Shown piece by piece: positions 54,738-63,446 of a stretch of DNA of 64,000 bases. Positions within the stretch are counted from its first letter, which is position 1. Each line of letters begins with the position of its first letter. The position numbers and the translations under genes are program-made. Origin of the DNA: Oscillospiraceae bacterium (GTDB lineage: Bacteria > Bacillota > Clostridia > UBA1381 > UBA9506); assembly GCA_015068855.1 (NCBI GenBank), contig SVJS01000004.1, positions 62,001 to 126,000 on the forward strand. Direction: 5' to 3'. The notes under the pieces were generated by a model. It did not search any database, had not been told where the DNA came from, and saw only the letters and a list, made by a program, of their open reading frames with translations.

Positions 54738-55286
54738 CTAAAAGAATAGATGCTCAATCAAAATTTTAATGCCCATCAGAATTAAAACAGCACCGCCGAC
54801 GGTTTGGGCGTGACGCCCCACCTTGCTGCCGATTTGTTTGCCTAAGAGGGCGCCCAAGGTGCACAGCGCAAAGGTAATGGAGCCGATGATGAGGATGCTT
54901 ACTAAAATATTAATCGGCATAAAGGCAAAGGTGATGCCGGCGGCTAAGGCGTCAATGCTGGTAGCGATGGAAAGGATGATCAGTATGCGGACATGCGTGC
55001 AGCCGCAGGGCTCATCACTTTCGCGGGAATCGCGTATCATCTTGCCACCGATATAGGCCAAAAGACCAAAGGCAATCCAGTGGTCAATGGATATGATATA
55101 GGTACTGAACAGGGAACCTGCCAGCCAGCCGAGGAGTGGCATGAGTGCCTGAAAGAAGCCGAAAAACAGGCCAAATCGCAGAGCATCCCGCAGGCGCAGG
55201 TTGGAAATGGCCATGCCATTGGAAACGGACACGGCAAAGGCATCCATAGACAGTCCCACGGCAATTAAAGCAATTTCAATATACAT
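54738..55286 (-). CDS. mntP: Manganese efflux pump MntP
   Basis: A 182-aa membrane protein with six helices arranged as two repeats; MntP exports Mn2+. The first helix has GLSMDAFAVSVSNG (about 13-26), and the repeat partner has ATSIDALAAGITFA (about 108-121), each with the conserved Asp. The 94-bp leader does not contain the yybP-ykoY Mn2+ riboswitch motifs I would expect in many mntP genes. Confidence 0.92.
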   Translation of the reverse strand: MYIEIALIAVGLSMDAFAVSVSNGMAISNLRLRDALRFGLFFGFFQALMPLLGWLAGSLFSTYIISIDHWIAFGLLAYIGGKMIRDSRESDEPCGCTHVRILIILSIATSIDALAAGITFAFMPINILVSILIIGSITFALCTLGALLGKQIGSKVGRHAQTVGGAVLILMGIKILIEHLFF

Positions 55287-55380
55287 GTATGTGCCTCCCT
55301 ATACTTTGCGCAAAAACATAAGCGCCGGAAACGAGCGACGAAACGGATGGTTTGCGTGTGCAATATATGCCGTTTTTGTC

Positions 55381-56118
55381 TTATACCTGATTGCAGGCAT
55401 AAGACGGGTGGTTTTTAATTTCAAAATAAAAGTTAACAACAGTCATGCCTATGTAAGGATAGAGCCATAAAACGCCGATGCCCAAGGTGAGAGCGGCCAG
55501 AAAAGCCCAACCTAAAAAGGACAGGCAGAGAACGAAAAATTGAAAGGTATAACCCCGCATCATGGTTTCGCTCCGGATGAAAGCCGTCCAAATGGGAGTG
55601 TCAGGACTTTCAAGTAAAATCATGGGTACAAAAGAAAGGCGCAGCCGCAAAACCGTATACCCGAACGAAAGAACCAGAATCAGAGGAATGGCAAGCAGCG
55701 GCATGAGGGAAACGAAGAACCAGACCAAGAGAAGATACACAAGGTCAATCGCCGTATACAAAAGCGTCATCTTAACAAGCTCTTCCGTCCGCTCGGTAAA
55801 AGGATGAAAGAGCATGGCGCAGCTTGTCGGATGGCCGGCTTTGATGTTCATCAGAATGTCTAAATAGCCAAACTGCAAAAAGGATGTGGCAATAGAGGCA
55901 ATTAGGGAGAGGATAAGCCCCCAGACAGGCGCCACAGTAAAAAGAGGCCAGGTGATGCGAAACTCTGTGACGGCATGGCGGGAAAGCTCCCCGCTGGGAC
56001 CCTGGAAAGCAGAAAGAACGCTTAAAAGCAAAAGCAGGACGAATGTGCACAGCGCACAATGGCCCCATTTGCCGGAAAGCGATCGCTTAGCGTCTTCTTT
56101 GAGTAAAGCTCGGTTCAT
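55381..56118 (-). CDS. DUF975 family membrane protein
   Basis: A 245-aa integral membrane protein with five or six hydrophobic segments, starting LLKEDAKRSLSGKWGHC and containing FGYLDILMNIKAGHP and LRLSFVPMILLE, as in the DUF975 family of Firmicutes. The function of the family is unknown. It sits between mntP and lysC, with no overlap with either, and has an AGGAGG site. Confidence 0.82.
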   Translation of the reverse strand: MNRALLKEDAKRSLSGKWGHCALCTFVLLLLLSVLSAFQGPSGELSRHAVTEFRITWPLFTVAPVWGLILSLIASIATSFLQFGYLDILMNIKAGHPTSCAMLFHPFTERTEELVKMTLLYTAIDLVYLLLVWFFVSLMPLLAIPLILVLSFGYTVLRLRLSFVPMILLESPDTPIWTAFIRSETMMRGYTFQFFVLCLSFLGWAFLAALTLGIGVLWLYPYIGMTVVNFYFEIKNHPSYACNQV

Positions 56119-56150
56119 CAGAATCCTCCTTTTTTATAAGAAAAATTGGG

Positions 56151-56191
56151 GAAAAATTGCGGAAGCCTCTCGCAGGACGAAAAGCTTCCGC
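56151..56191 (-). terminator. Terminator of lysC
   Basis: On the minus strand GCGGAAGC / GCTTCCGC around a 17-base loop, followed by AATTTTT. Confidence 0.78.
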
Positions 56192-56211
56192 ATTCTTTTG
56201 CTATGTAACAC

Positions 56212-57420
56212 TTATGCCAGTTCAAACTTATCGTGGATAGCACGAACGGCTTTATCCTCACAGCCAGCATCAATCAGGACAGAAACCTTGATTTCGGAGG
56301 TGCCGATCATGTGGATGTTAATCTGTGCTTCATAGAGAGCCTCAAACATCTTGGCAGCAACGCCGGGGTTGGAAACCATACCGGCACCAACAATGGAAAC
56401 CTTGGCAACATCCTTGGTCCAGTTTAAGGACTGATAATCGATGGTGTCCTTATTGGCTTCCAGAATTTGCAGAGCCTCATCTAAGTGCGCCTCGGTGGTG
56501 GTGAAGCTGATGTCCTTCATGCCATCATGGCCGATGGACTGTAAGATGATGTCAACATTAATATTTTTCTTGGCAAGCAAGGAGAAGATTCTAAATGCCT
56601 TACCCGGCGTGTCAGCGATGCCGCAGATTGAAATCCGCGCTACGTCTGTGTCCTTTGCAATACCTCTAACTAACATTTTTTCCACATTAACAACCTCCTT
56701 AACGATGGTGCCCGGTGCTCTGGTCAAGCTGGAACGGACACAGATGTTTACATTATATTTTTTACCCATTTCAACAGAACGGTTATGGAGCACGTTGGCA
56801 CCTAAGCTTGCCAGCTCCAACATTTCATCAAAGGTAATTTCCTCTAATTTAGCCGCATTTTTAACAATGCGGGGGTCGGTGGTATACACACCGTCAACGT
56901 CTGTATAAATTTCACACAAATCAGCGTGCAGGGCAGCGGCCAGCGCCACAGCGGAGGTATCGGAACCGCCGCGACCTAAGGTGGTCACATCATCATAGCG
57001 GTTAATGCCCTGGAAGCCCGTAATCAAAACAATGTTTTTCTTATCCAGTTCTTTCTGCACACGCTCATGGTCAATTTTGCGGATGCGGGCGGCAGAGTAA
57101 TTGGAGTCTGTATGAACGCCTACCTGCCAAGCGTTTAGCGAAATAACCGGATACCCCATTTTTTCAATGGCCATCGCCATCAAAGCAACGGAAATTTGTT
57201 CGCCGGTGGAAAGAAGCATATCCATCTCACGCTTGGAGGGAGAGGGATTGATTTCCTTTGCCTTGGCAATCAAATCGTCTGTTGTGTCGCCCTGAGCAGA
57301 GAGAACAACAACAACCTGGTTGCCGGCTTTGTAGGTATCTGTTATGATGCTGGCCACGTTATAAACGCGTTCTGCATTGGCAACAGAAGAACCACCGAAC
57401 TTTTGCACGATCAAACTCAT
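56212..57420 (-). CDS. lysC: Aspartate kinase
   Basis: Phosphorylates aspartate, the first step toward Lys, Thr, Met and diaminopimelate for the wall. The 402-aa protein is monofunctional, with KFGGSSV (about 6-12), the substrate motif TLGRGGSDTSAVALA (about 149-163) and two C-terminal ACT domains (about 265-400) for feedback control. No lysine riboswitch is evident in the 61 bp upstream. ACT-domain contacts suggest Lys/Thr inhibition, but which effector applies cannot be told. Confidence 0.96.
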   Translation of the reverse strand: MSLIVQKFGGSSVANAERVYNVASIITDTYKAGNQVVVVLSAQGDTTDDLIAKAKEINPSPSKREMDMLLSTGEQISVALMAMAIEKMGYPVISLNAWQVGVHTDSNYSAARIRKIDHERVQKELDKKNIVLITGFQGINRYDDVTTLGRGGSDTSAVALAAALHADLCEIYTDVDGVYTTDPRIVKNAAKLEEITFDEMLELASLGANVLHNRSVEMGKKYNVNICVRSSLTRAPGTIVKEVVNVEKMLVRGIAKDTDVARISICGIADTPGKAFRIFSLLAKKNINVDIILQSIGHDGMKDISFTTTEAHLDEALQILEANKDTIDYQSLNWTKDVAKVSIVGAGMVSNPGVAAKMFEALYEAQINIHMIGTSEIKVSVLIDAGCEDKAVRAIHDKFELA

Positions 57421-57481
57421 AGAATCTGTCCTTTCTGAATCGGCTGCCCAATTATAGCGCAGCCGTTATATAATACTGATT

Positions 57482-58330
57482 TTATTTGCGGATGACAAAG
57501 GCACCTAAGGTGTCAGGTCCGCAATGGGATGAAATGGTGCAGCCTGCGCGGGTGAGCAGCACCTCTTCAAATAAACCGGACTCTTTAACCAGATTGTAAG
57601 CAAAGTCCACAATCTCGGGGTCACAGCCTGCGTGAGTCACAATGGCGCGATGAGAATCATAAGGACCGTCGGCCAAAATTTCTTCAAAGTACTTTCCTAA
57701 AACGGCCTTGAATTTTCCACGGTATTTCTTGCCCACATCCATTTTACCGTCACGCACTAAAATGCTGGGCTTAATGCTGAGCAGGTTGGCGCCAAGGCTT
57801 GCCAGAGCACTGCACCGGCCACCCTTTCTTAAAAACTCCAACGAGTCAACCACAAAGCCGCCTTCAATCCGCGGAATATAGTCCTGAACCAGGCGGACAA
57901 TCTCTTCGCAATCCGTTCCTGCTTCTGCCAGTTCGGCAGCATAGAGAATGGACATGCCCTCGCCGGTAGAGAGGTTCATGGAATCAATCACGTGAACGCG
58001 ACCACCAAATTCTTCGGCGGCAATGGTGGCGTTTTGATATGTACAGGAGAGCGCTGAACTGAGAGAGAAATGAATCACATTCTCTGCTTCGGTCAGAAGA
58101 CCCTTGAAGTATTCAATAAAATCTCCAATGGACACGGCGGCTGTTTTGGGCAGAACGCCGCTTTCACGGTATCTTTTATAAACCTCATCGGGGGTGATTT
58201 CAATGCTGTCTAAGTAGCTCTCATCGCCAAAACTAATATAAAGCGGAATCTGGCTGATTCCGTAGCGCTCCACTATATCCTTGGGTAAATCACAAGTTGT
58301 ATCAGACGAAATCAAAATAGTTTTGCCCAA
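57482..58330 (-). CDS. DegV family fatty-acid-binding protein
   Basis: A 282-aa two-domain DegV protein. DegV/FakB proteins carry a fatty acid to the kinase FakA. Motifs are SSDTTCDLP (about 8-16), SAALSCTYQNA-like region LSSALSCTYQ (about 90-99) and the C-terminal ISSHCGPDTLGAF (about 266-278), where the conserved Ser/Thr/His residues contact the ligand. FakA is not in the window. It has its own strong promoter. Confidence 0.88.
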   Translation of the reverse strand: MGKTILISSDTTCDLPKDIVERYGISQIPLYISFGDESYLDSIEITPDEVYKRYRESGVLPKTAAVSIGDFIEYFKGLLTEAENVIHFSLSSALSCTYQNATIAAEEFGGRVHVIDSMNLSTGEGMSILYAAELAEAGTDCEEIVRLVQDYIPRIEGGFVVDSLEFLRKGGRCSALASLGANLLSIKPSILVRDGKMDVGKKYRGKFKAVLGKYFEEILADGPYDSHRAIVTHAGCDPEIVDFAYNLVKESGLFEEVLLTRAGCTISSHCGPDTLGAFVIRK

Positions 58331-58365
58331 AGCTGTTCACCCTTTCTTACGTGTATACTCATATT

Positions 58366-58394
58366 ATTATAATATACGAGCAAAGTAAAGTCAA
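58366..58394 (-). promoter_or_regulatory. Promoter of degV gene
   Basis: Minus-strand TTGACT (58389-58394) and TATAAT (58366-58371), 17-bp spacer. Confidence 0.8.
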
Positions 58395-58469
58395 TATGAA
58401 AAACGATGATAAACTCCATTTTTTCGATGGCAAAGTAACTGAAAAAGGGGAGTCTGAGACGGCATTTTG

Positions 58470-58498
58470 TTGACTTTTTTGACAATGGTTGCTATAAT
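58470..58498 (+). promoter_or_regulatory. Promoter of ymdB-like gene
   Basis: TTGACT (58470-58475) and TATAAT (58493-58498), 17-bp spacer. A second TTGACA (58479-58484) is too close to the -10. Confidence 0.8.
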
Positions 58499-58537
58499 AC
58501 AATCATAGAAAAGAGAACGGCGAGGGAGGAAATCCGT

Positions 58538-59305
58538 ATGCATATTTTGGCAATAGGAGATATTGTCGGCGATAGCGGCACGGAGTTATTTTTAGAGAAA
58601 ATTGATGAACTAAAACAGCGCTATCAGGTTGATTTTTGCATTGTGAACGGAGAAAATGCCTGTACGGGAAACGGCATAAACAGGCATAAAGCGGAGCTTT
58701 TGTTAGATGGTGGTGCTGATGTTTTAACGCTGGGCAATCACACCTTCCGGCAAAAAGAGGCCACAGCGCTCTTAGCGCACAACGACAAAATTCTGCGCCC
58801 CCTGAATTTTCCGCCCGAAACGGTTGGAAAAGGCGCGGCGGTCTATCAGGTGGGAGATGTGCGCATTGGTGTAATTAATCTGTTGGGACGGGTTCATATG
58901 GACCCTGTGGATTGCCCGTACAGAGCGGTGGATGCAGCCTTGAAAACGATGAAGGCGGACCTGATTTTTGTTGATTTCCATGCGGAAACAACCAGCGAAA
59001 AGGTTTCCATGGGTTGGCATTTAGACGGCCGCGTTACGGCGGTTTTCGGGACTCACACCCATGTGCAAACCGCAGATGAATGGGTGCTGCCCGGCGGCAC
59101 GGGCTACATTACGGATTTGGGCATGACAGGCCCCATCTATTCCTGCCTGGGCGTTAAAAAGGAAATCACGCTGGAACGCTTCATCACAGCAATGCCCAGA
59201 CGCTTTGAGTTTGCAGACGGCAAGGCGAAACTGTGCGGCGCGCTGTTTTGTGTGGATGAAAAAACAGGGAAAACACAAAGCGTGGAAAGGGTTTGCGAGG
59301 TATGA
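58538..59305 (+). CDS. ymdB: YmdB-family metallophosphoesterase (TIGR00282)
   Basis: A 255-aa phosphoesterase; Bacillus YmdB hydrolyses 2',3'-cyclic nucleotides and affects biofilm choice. Metal ligand motifs: IGDIVGDSG (about 6-14), NGENACTGNG (about 39-48), LGNHTF (about 67-72), DFHAETTSEK and GTHTHVQTAD. In many Firmicutes ymdB lies just after recA-rny; here it is 4 kb upstream of recA. Its stop overlaps the next ATG by 4 bp. Confidence 0.9.
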   Translation: MHILAIGDIVGDSGTELFLEKIDELKQRYQVDFCIVNGENACTGNGINRHKAELLLDGGADVLTLGNHTFRQKEATALLAHNDKILRPLNFPPETVGKGAAVYQVGDVRIGVINLLGRVHMDPVDCPYRAVDAALKTMKADLIFVDFHAETTSEKVSMGWHLDGRVTAVFGTHTHVQTADEWVLPGGTGYITDLGMTGPIYSCLGVKKEITLERFITAMPRRFEFADGKAKLCGALFCVDEKTGKTQSVERVCEV

Positions 59306-59865
59306 CAAAACAAGAGCTGAGAGGGCAGTATTTGCAAAAACGGCAAGAGGCCCCGCCTGCGCTTTTGGAGCAACTATCGGAGGCAATTGCTGCGCATGTG
59401 TTACGTTATGTCAAAGAACAGGGCGTTAAGGCAGTGATGGCGTATGCCGATGTTCGAAATGAGCCTAAAACAGAGAAGCTCATTCGGGCGCTTTTGCGGG
59501 AGAATGTTTGTGTGGGGCTGCCCAAATGCGGCACAAAAGGGAAAATGGAGGCCTTTCGCCTGCGGGACTGGGACGAGCTGACAACAGGCCGTTATGGTAT
59601 TTTAGAACCCGGTGGAGACGAATTCCTGGCGCCGGAGGGCTTTGGGCTGGTGCTTGTGCCGGGGAGCTGTTTCGGCTTTGATATGAACCGCCTGGGCTAT
59701 GGCGGCGGCTATTATGACCGCTATTTGCCGAGGTGCAGAAACGCCGTTTATGCCGGCGTTTGCTACGGTTTTTGCATGGAGGAAACCGTGCCCCGGGACG
59801 ACTTTGATATTCCCATGGATTTTGTGTTTACGGAAGCCGGTTTAGTGACAGCACAATTTATATAG
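59302..59865 (+). CDS. 5-formyltetrahydrofolate cyclo-ligase
   Basis: Converts 5-formyl-THF to 5,10-methenyl-THF with ATP, returning a storage form to the active pool that fhs also feeds. The 187-aa product has the basic N-terminus, LPKCGTKGKMEAFRL in the middle and the ATP/phosphate motif GYGGGYYDRYLP (about 134-145). ATG 59302 overlaps the ymdB stop (ATGA), so translation is coupled; the frame from 59293 lies inside ymdB. Confidence 0.93.
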   Translation: MTKQELRGQYLQKRQEAPPALLEQLSEAIAAHVLRYVKEQGVKAVMAYADVRNEPKTEKLIRALLRENVCVGLPKCGTKGKMEAFRLRDWDELTTGRYGILEPGGDEFLAPEGFGLVLVPGSCFGFDMNRLGYGGGYYDRYLPRCRNAVYAGVCYGFCMEETVPRDDFDIPMDFVFTEAGLVTAQFI

Positions 59866-59892
59866 ATTTTTGCAAAAAAACGAAGGAGAGCA

Positions 59893-59921
59893 TTGTTTTT
59901 TTGTAAAATATATGATATACT
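59893..59921 (+). promoter_or_regulatory. Putative promoter of the APC permease gene
   Basis: TTGTTT (59893-59898) and TATACT (59916-59921), 17-bp spacer, giving a leader of about 130 nt with a GCAGC...GCTGC hairpin. Confidence 0.55.
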
Positions 59922-60058
59922 TGTCTTATTATGGAATACGCTGTGTTTCAATTCGTTGAGCAGCAATGAGGTGAGGGCTGCTGTGCTTGCAAGGAACGGG
60001 AATACGGGCGTTTTAATTCCAAAACTATTGAACATATTGATTAGGGAGTGAAGAAAAG

Positions 60059-61495
60059 ATGGCAAATGAACTGACGAAAAAGTACGGGTTACCTACCGCG
60101 ATTGCAATGGTTATCGGTATCGTAATCGGTAGCGGTGTCTTCTTCAAGGCACAGAACATCTTGAATCTGACAGAGGGCAATATGCTCGTGGGTATTGTGG
60201 CATGGCTCCTCGGTGGCTTTGTTATGATGGTTTGCGCATACTGTTTCGCAACCATGGCAACGAAGTATGAAAAGGTTAACGGCCTTGTTGACTATGCAGA
60301 AGCAACCTGCGGCAAGAACTATGCTTACTACATAGGTTGGTTTTTGATTACCATTTATTATCCGGCTATGACCTCTGTACTCGCCTGGGTTTCTGCAAGA
60401 TACACATTGGTTATTTTCGGCCAGATGGATCCAACGACAGGCACCTGTATGGCGCTGGCAGGCTTTTATCTCTGCCTGAGCTACTGTATGAATGCTCTTT
60501 CTCCGGTTTTGGCCGGTAAATTCCAGGTTTCAGCAACCGTGATTAAGCTGGTCCCCCTTTGCCTGATGGCCGTTGTGGGCACCATTTATGGTCTGGTTGT
60601 TACACCGGAGACGGCATCAGCTCCCCTGTTGATTACAAACTTTGCTTCCGGCGGTAGCGGTAACTGGGGTGCTTTGTTCGGCGCCAGTGTTGCAACCGTA
60701 TTTGCTTATGAGGGCTGGATTTTGGCAACCTCCATCAATGCGGAAATTAAGGATGCCAAGAAAAACCTGCCCCGCGCTTTGATTTTAGGTACAGCGATTA
60801 TTGCTATTATTTACATTACCTATTACATTGGTATTGCCGGCGGTGCAACCATTGACTCTCTCCGTGAAAACGGTGCTACCATTGCTTTCCATAATATTTT
60901 TGGTGGTGTGTTCGGTACCATCTTAAACGTATTTATCGCCATTTCCTGCCTGGGCACCTTAAACGGTCTGATGCTTGGTTGTACAAGAGGCATCTATGCG
61001 CTGGCAGCCAGAGACCAGGGCTTAAAGCCGGGCACCTTCAAGCAGGTTGACCCCAGCACAAACATGCCCACTAACTCTGCTATTTTCTCGTTGCTTGTAA
61101 CAGCAGCATGGCTGTTCTATTTCTTCTGTGCAAACTTAGGCAACATTTTTGTTGCAGAATATGATGCAGCAACGGCTAATGCACTGATTCAACTGATTGG
61201 TACGCCCAACGCAGAAACAGGTATGCTGACCGTTAACTGGTTTGGCTTTGATTCTTCGGAAATTCCGCTGGTTACCATTTATGCTCTGTATCTGCCGATT
61301 TTCCTCAGAATGATGTTCGAAAAAGACCTGTCCTTCATCAAGAGATTTATCATGCCGGTGCTGGCTATTTTAGGTTCCTTGTTTATGATTTTCGCAACCT
61401 TCTATGCACATAAATGGGGCGTTGCATTCTACCTGATTATCTTTACCATTATCATGGTTTTAGGCGGCGTTGTTAAAAACAAGAAAAAGGCATAA
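60059..61495 (+). CDS. APC-family amino acid permease
   Basis: A 478-aa transporter with about 12 membrane helices. The first helix has the unwound substrate-binding motif IGIVIGSGVFFKA (about 19-31), and FAYEGWILATSINAEIKDA (about 216-234) matches the conserved helix 6 region of APC permeases of the SteT/LAT-like group. Substrate cannot be fixed; serine/threonine or related exchange is typical of the group. It has its own promoter and AGGGAGTG ribosome site. Confidence 0.9.
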   Translation: MANELTKKYGLPTAIAMVIGIVIGSGVFFKAQNILNLTEGNMLVGIVAWLLGGFVMMVCAYCFATMATKYEKVNGLVDYAEATCGKNYAYYIGWFLITIYYPAMTSVLAWVSARYTLVIFGQMDPTTGTCMALAGFYLCLSYCMNALSPVLAGKFQVSATVIKLVPLCLMAVVGTIYGLVVTPETASAPLLITNFASGGSGNWGALFGASVATVFAYEGWILATSINAEIKDAKKNLPRALILGTAIIAIIYITYYIGIAGGATIDSLRENGATIAFHNIFGGVFGTILNVFIAISCLGTLNGLMLGCTRGIYALAARDQGLKPGTFKQVDPSTNMPTNSAIFSLLVTAAWLFYFFCANLGNIFVAEYDAATANALIQLIGTPNAETGMLTVNWFGFDSSEIPLVTIYALYLPIFLRMMFEKDLSFIKRFIMPVLAILGSLFMIFATFYAHKWGVAFYLIIFTIIMVLGGVVKNKKKA

Positions 61496-61559
61496 ATAAA
61501 GAAGAGCAAAATATCATTAACCGTGAAAGCTTGCCCCGCAAGCTGGAAAGAGGCAACAC

Positions 61560-62108
61560 ATGGATGTTTTTTTAGAGTATTTGTTTGAGAAAAAGACAAC
61601 CGCTCAGGATGTCGTTAAAAAAATGCTTCTGGTGCTGGCGGCAGTGCTCGTCTGCATGGTGGTTATAGTTGTTTTTTCCATGCTGGGACAGTTTTTCATG
61701 AGCTATGTGTTACTGGCGATTGCGGCTGTTGTTTACGGTTTGGTGGTTTTGCTCAGAAATTTCAGCCTTGAATATGAATATGTCTTCACCAACGGAGACC
61801 TTGACGTTGACATTGTTAAAGGGCGGAAAACGAGAACCCGTCTGACCAGTCTGCATTGCAGACAAATTCAACTGATGGCCCCGATAACGGATGCGGACAT
61901 GAAACGCCAGGCTGAAAGCGATTCGATTTCAAGACGATATAACGCAGTTTATGACGAGAGTCAGGGCGGCGTGTATCACGTGATTTACATTCGTGACGGC
62001 GAGCGGCTGCTGCTTACCTGGCAGCCGCCCCGTGCTTTGCTTGCAGCCATGAAAAAAACAAATCCCCGTGTCATTACGATTGCACCGGAGGATGAGGTGG
62101 ATGCCTGA
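61560..62108 (+). CDS. DUF6106-like membrane protein
   Basis: A 182-aa protein with two transmembrane helices (about 22-44 and 48-66) and a soluble C-terminal domain with YEYVFTNGDLDVD (about 74-86) and LHCRQIQLMAP. This pattern resembles the DUF6106 family of Clostridia, whose role is unknown. It is encoded 64 bp after the permease and 38 bp before cinA. Confidence 0.68.
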   Translation: MDVFLEYLFEKKTTAQDVVKKMLLVLAAVLVCMVVIVVFSMLGQFFMSYVLLAIAAVVYGLVVLLRNFSLEYEYVFTNGDLDVDIVKGRKTRTRLTSLHCRQIQLMAPITDADMKRQAESDSISRRYNAVYDESQGGVYHVIYIRDGERLLLTWQPPRALLAAMKKTNPRVITIAPEDEVDA

Positions 62109-62146
62109 GCCCAGGGATTAAAATCATGTCGGAAAGAGGACACAGC

Positions 62147-63373
62147 ATGAAAGCAGAAATTGTGGCAGTCGGAACGGAAATTTTGGTTGGTGACATTGTG
62201 AACACCAATGCGCAATTTTTGTCCCGCGAGTTGTTTGCCTTAGGGATTGATATGTATTATCAAACCGTTGCAGGGGATAACCCCTCGCGGCTTTCTGAGG
62301 CTATCAGGCTGGCTTTTTCCCGTGCTGATTTGGTCATTTTTTCCGGCGGATTAGGGCCCACAGATGATGATTTGACAAAGGAAACAGTAGCGGCGTTTTT
62401 TGACGTACCGCTGCTTTTTCATGAGGAAATATTTGCAGAGATTAAGTCGTACTTAAAGGGACCCTGTCCTGAAAGCAACAAAAAACAGGCAATGATTCCG
62501 CAGGGAGCGATTGTTTTGCATAACAGCCGCGGAACGGCGCCCGGGGTCATTTTGGAGGCACAAGGGAAAATCGCCGTTTTGTTGCCGGGCCCGCCCAGAG
62601 AGCTGCTTCCCATGTTCACAGAGCAGGTTGTTCCCTATTTACGCTCAAAATCAGATGCCTCGATGTATGCAAGAACCCTACGTCTGTTCGGCATTGGCGA
62701 GGCACGATTGGGCGAAGAATTATCTGATTTGATGGAAAACGCAAACCCCTCTTTGGCACCCTATGCCAAGGATAATGAGGTTACCCTGCGAATTGCCGCC
62801 AAGGCCGGCACAGAGCAGGAGGCCAAGGCGCTTATTCATGACATGGAGCAAAAGGTTATGAAGCGCGTGGGCGCGTTTGTTTACGGATATGACGAGCAGG
62901 ACATGAAGACCACCGTTGCCGGGCTCCTTATGGAAAAACAGCTGACAATTGCCTGCGCAGAATCCTGCACGGCGGGGCTGCTTACGGCGGCGCTTGGTTC
63001 GGTTCCCGGTGTTTCAGCTGTGCTGTCCGAAAGCGTTGTGACCTATTCCAATGAGGCGAAAATGAAATATTTGGGTGTTTCTGAAAAGACCCTTGCAGCC
63101 CATGGGGCCGTCAGCGAGGAGACCGCAGCGGAAATGGCCTGCGGTATCCGGAAAGCAGCCGGTGCAGACATTGGCGTTTCTGTGACGGGCATTGCGGGCC
63201 CCGACGGCGGCACGGCAGAAAAACCCGTTGGCCTTGTCTATGTCGGTGTTTGCTATCGTGGCCACGTTACCGTGACAAAGCTTAGGCTCAAAGGAGAACG
63301 GGACAAGGTGCGCAGCGCAGCCGTTATGCATGCGCTGGCAGCGGTGCGGCGACGCATTTTGGACATAGAATAA
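62147..63373 (+). CDS. cinA: CinA-family protein (competence/damage-inducible; NMN deamidase domain)
   Basis: A 408-aa two-domain protein. The N-terminal MoaB/MogA-like domain has VGTEILVGDIVNTNAQFL (about 8-25) and SGGLGPTDDDLTKE; the C-terminal PncC-type domain has AESCTAGLLTAALG (about 271-284) and TGIAGPDGGT and may deamidate NMN in pyridine-nucleotide salvage. ATG 62147 follows AGAGGA; the frame opens at 62126. It directly precedes recA, the classic Gram-positive cinA-recA order. Confidence 0.94.
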   Translation: MKAEIVAVGTEILVGDIVNTNAQFLSRELFALGIDMYYQTVAGDNPSRLSEAIRLAFSRADLVIFSGGLGPTDDDLTKETVAAFFDVPLLFHEEIFAEIKSYLKGPCPESNKKQAMIPQGAIVLHNSRGTAPGVILEAQGKIAVLLPGPPRELLPMFTEQVVPYLRSKSDASMYARTLRLFGIGEARLGEELSDLMENANPSLAPYAKDNEVTLRIAAKAGTEQEAKALIHDMEQKVMKRVGAFVYGYDEQDMKTTVAGLLMEKQLTIACAESCTAGLLTAALGSVPGVSAVLSESVVTYSNEAKMKYLGVSEKTLAAHGAVSEETAAEMACGIRKAAGADIGVSVTGIAGPDGGTAEKPVGLVYVGVCYRGHVTVTKLRLKGERDKVRSAAVMHALAAVRRRILDIE

Positions 63374-63446
63374 AAGCGAAAATAATGACGGAATGACCGT
63401 TTAACGGATAGATGGTGTGTGAGAAAGAAAACAGGAGGCAGAGAAT

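Noticed and set aside
55287-55380. A yybP-ykoY manganese riboswitch ahead of mntP.
   Set aside because: The 94-bp leader lacks the conserved loop sequences and is shorter than the element.
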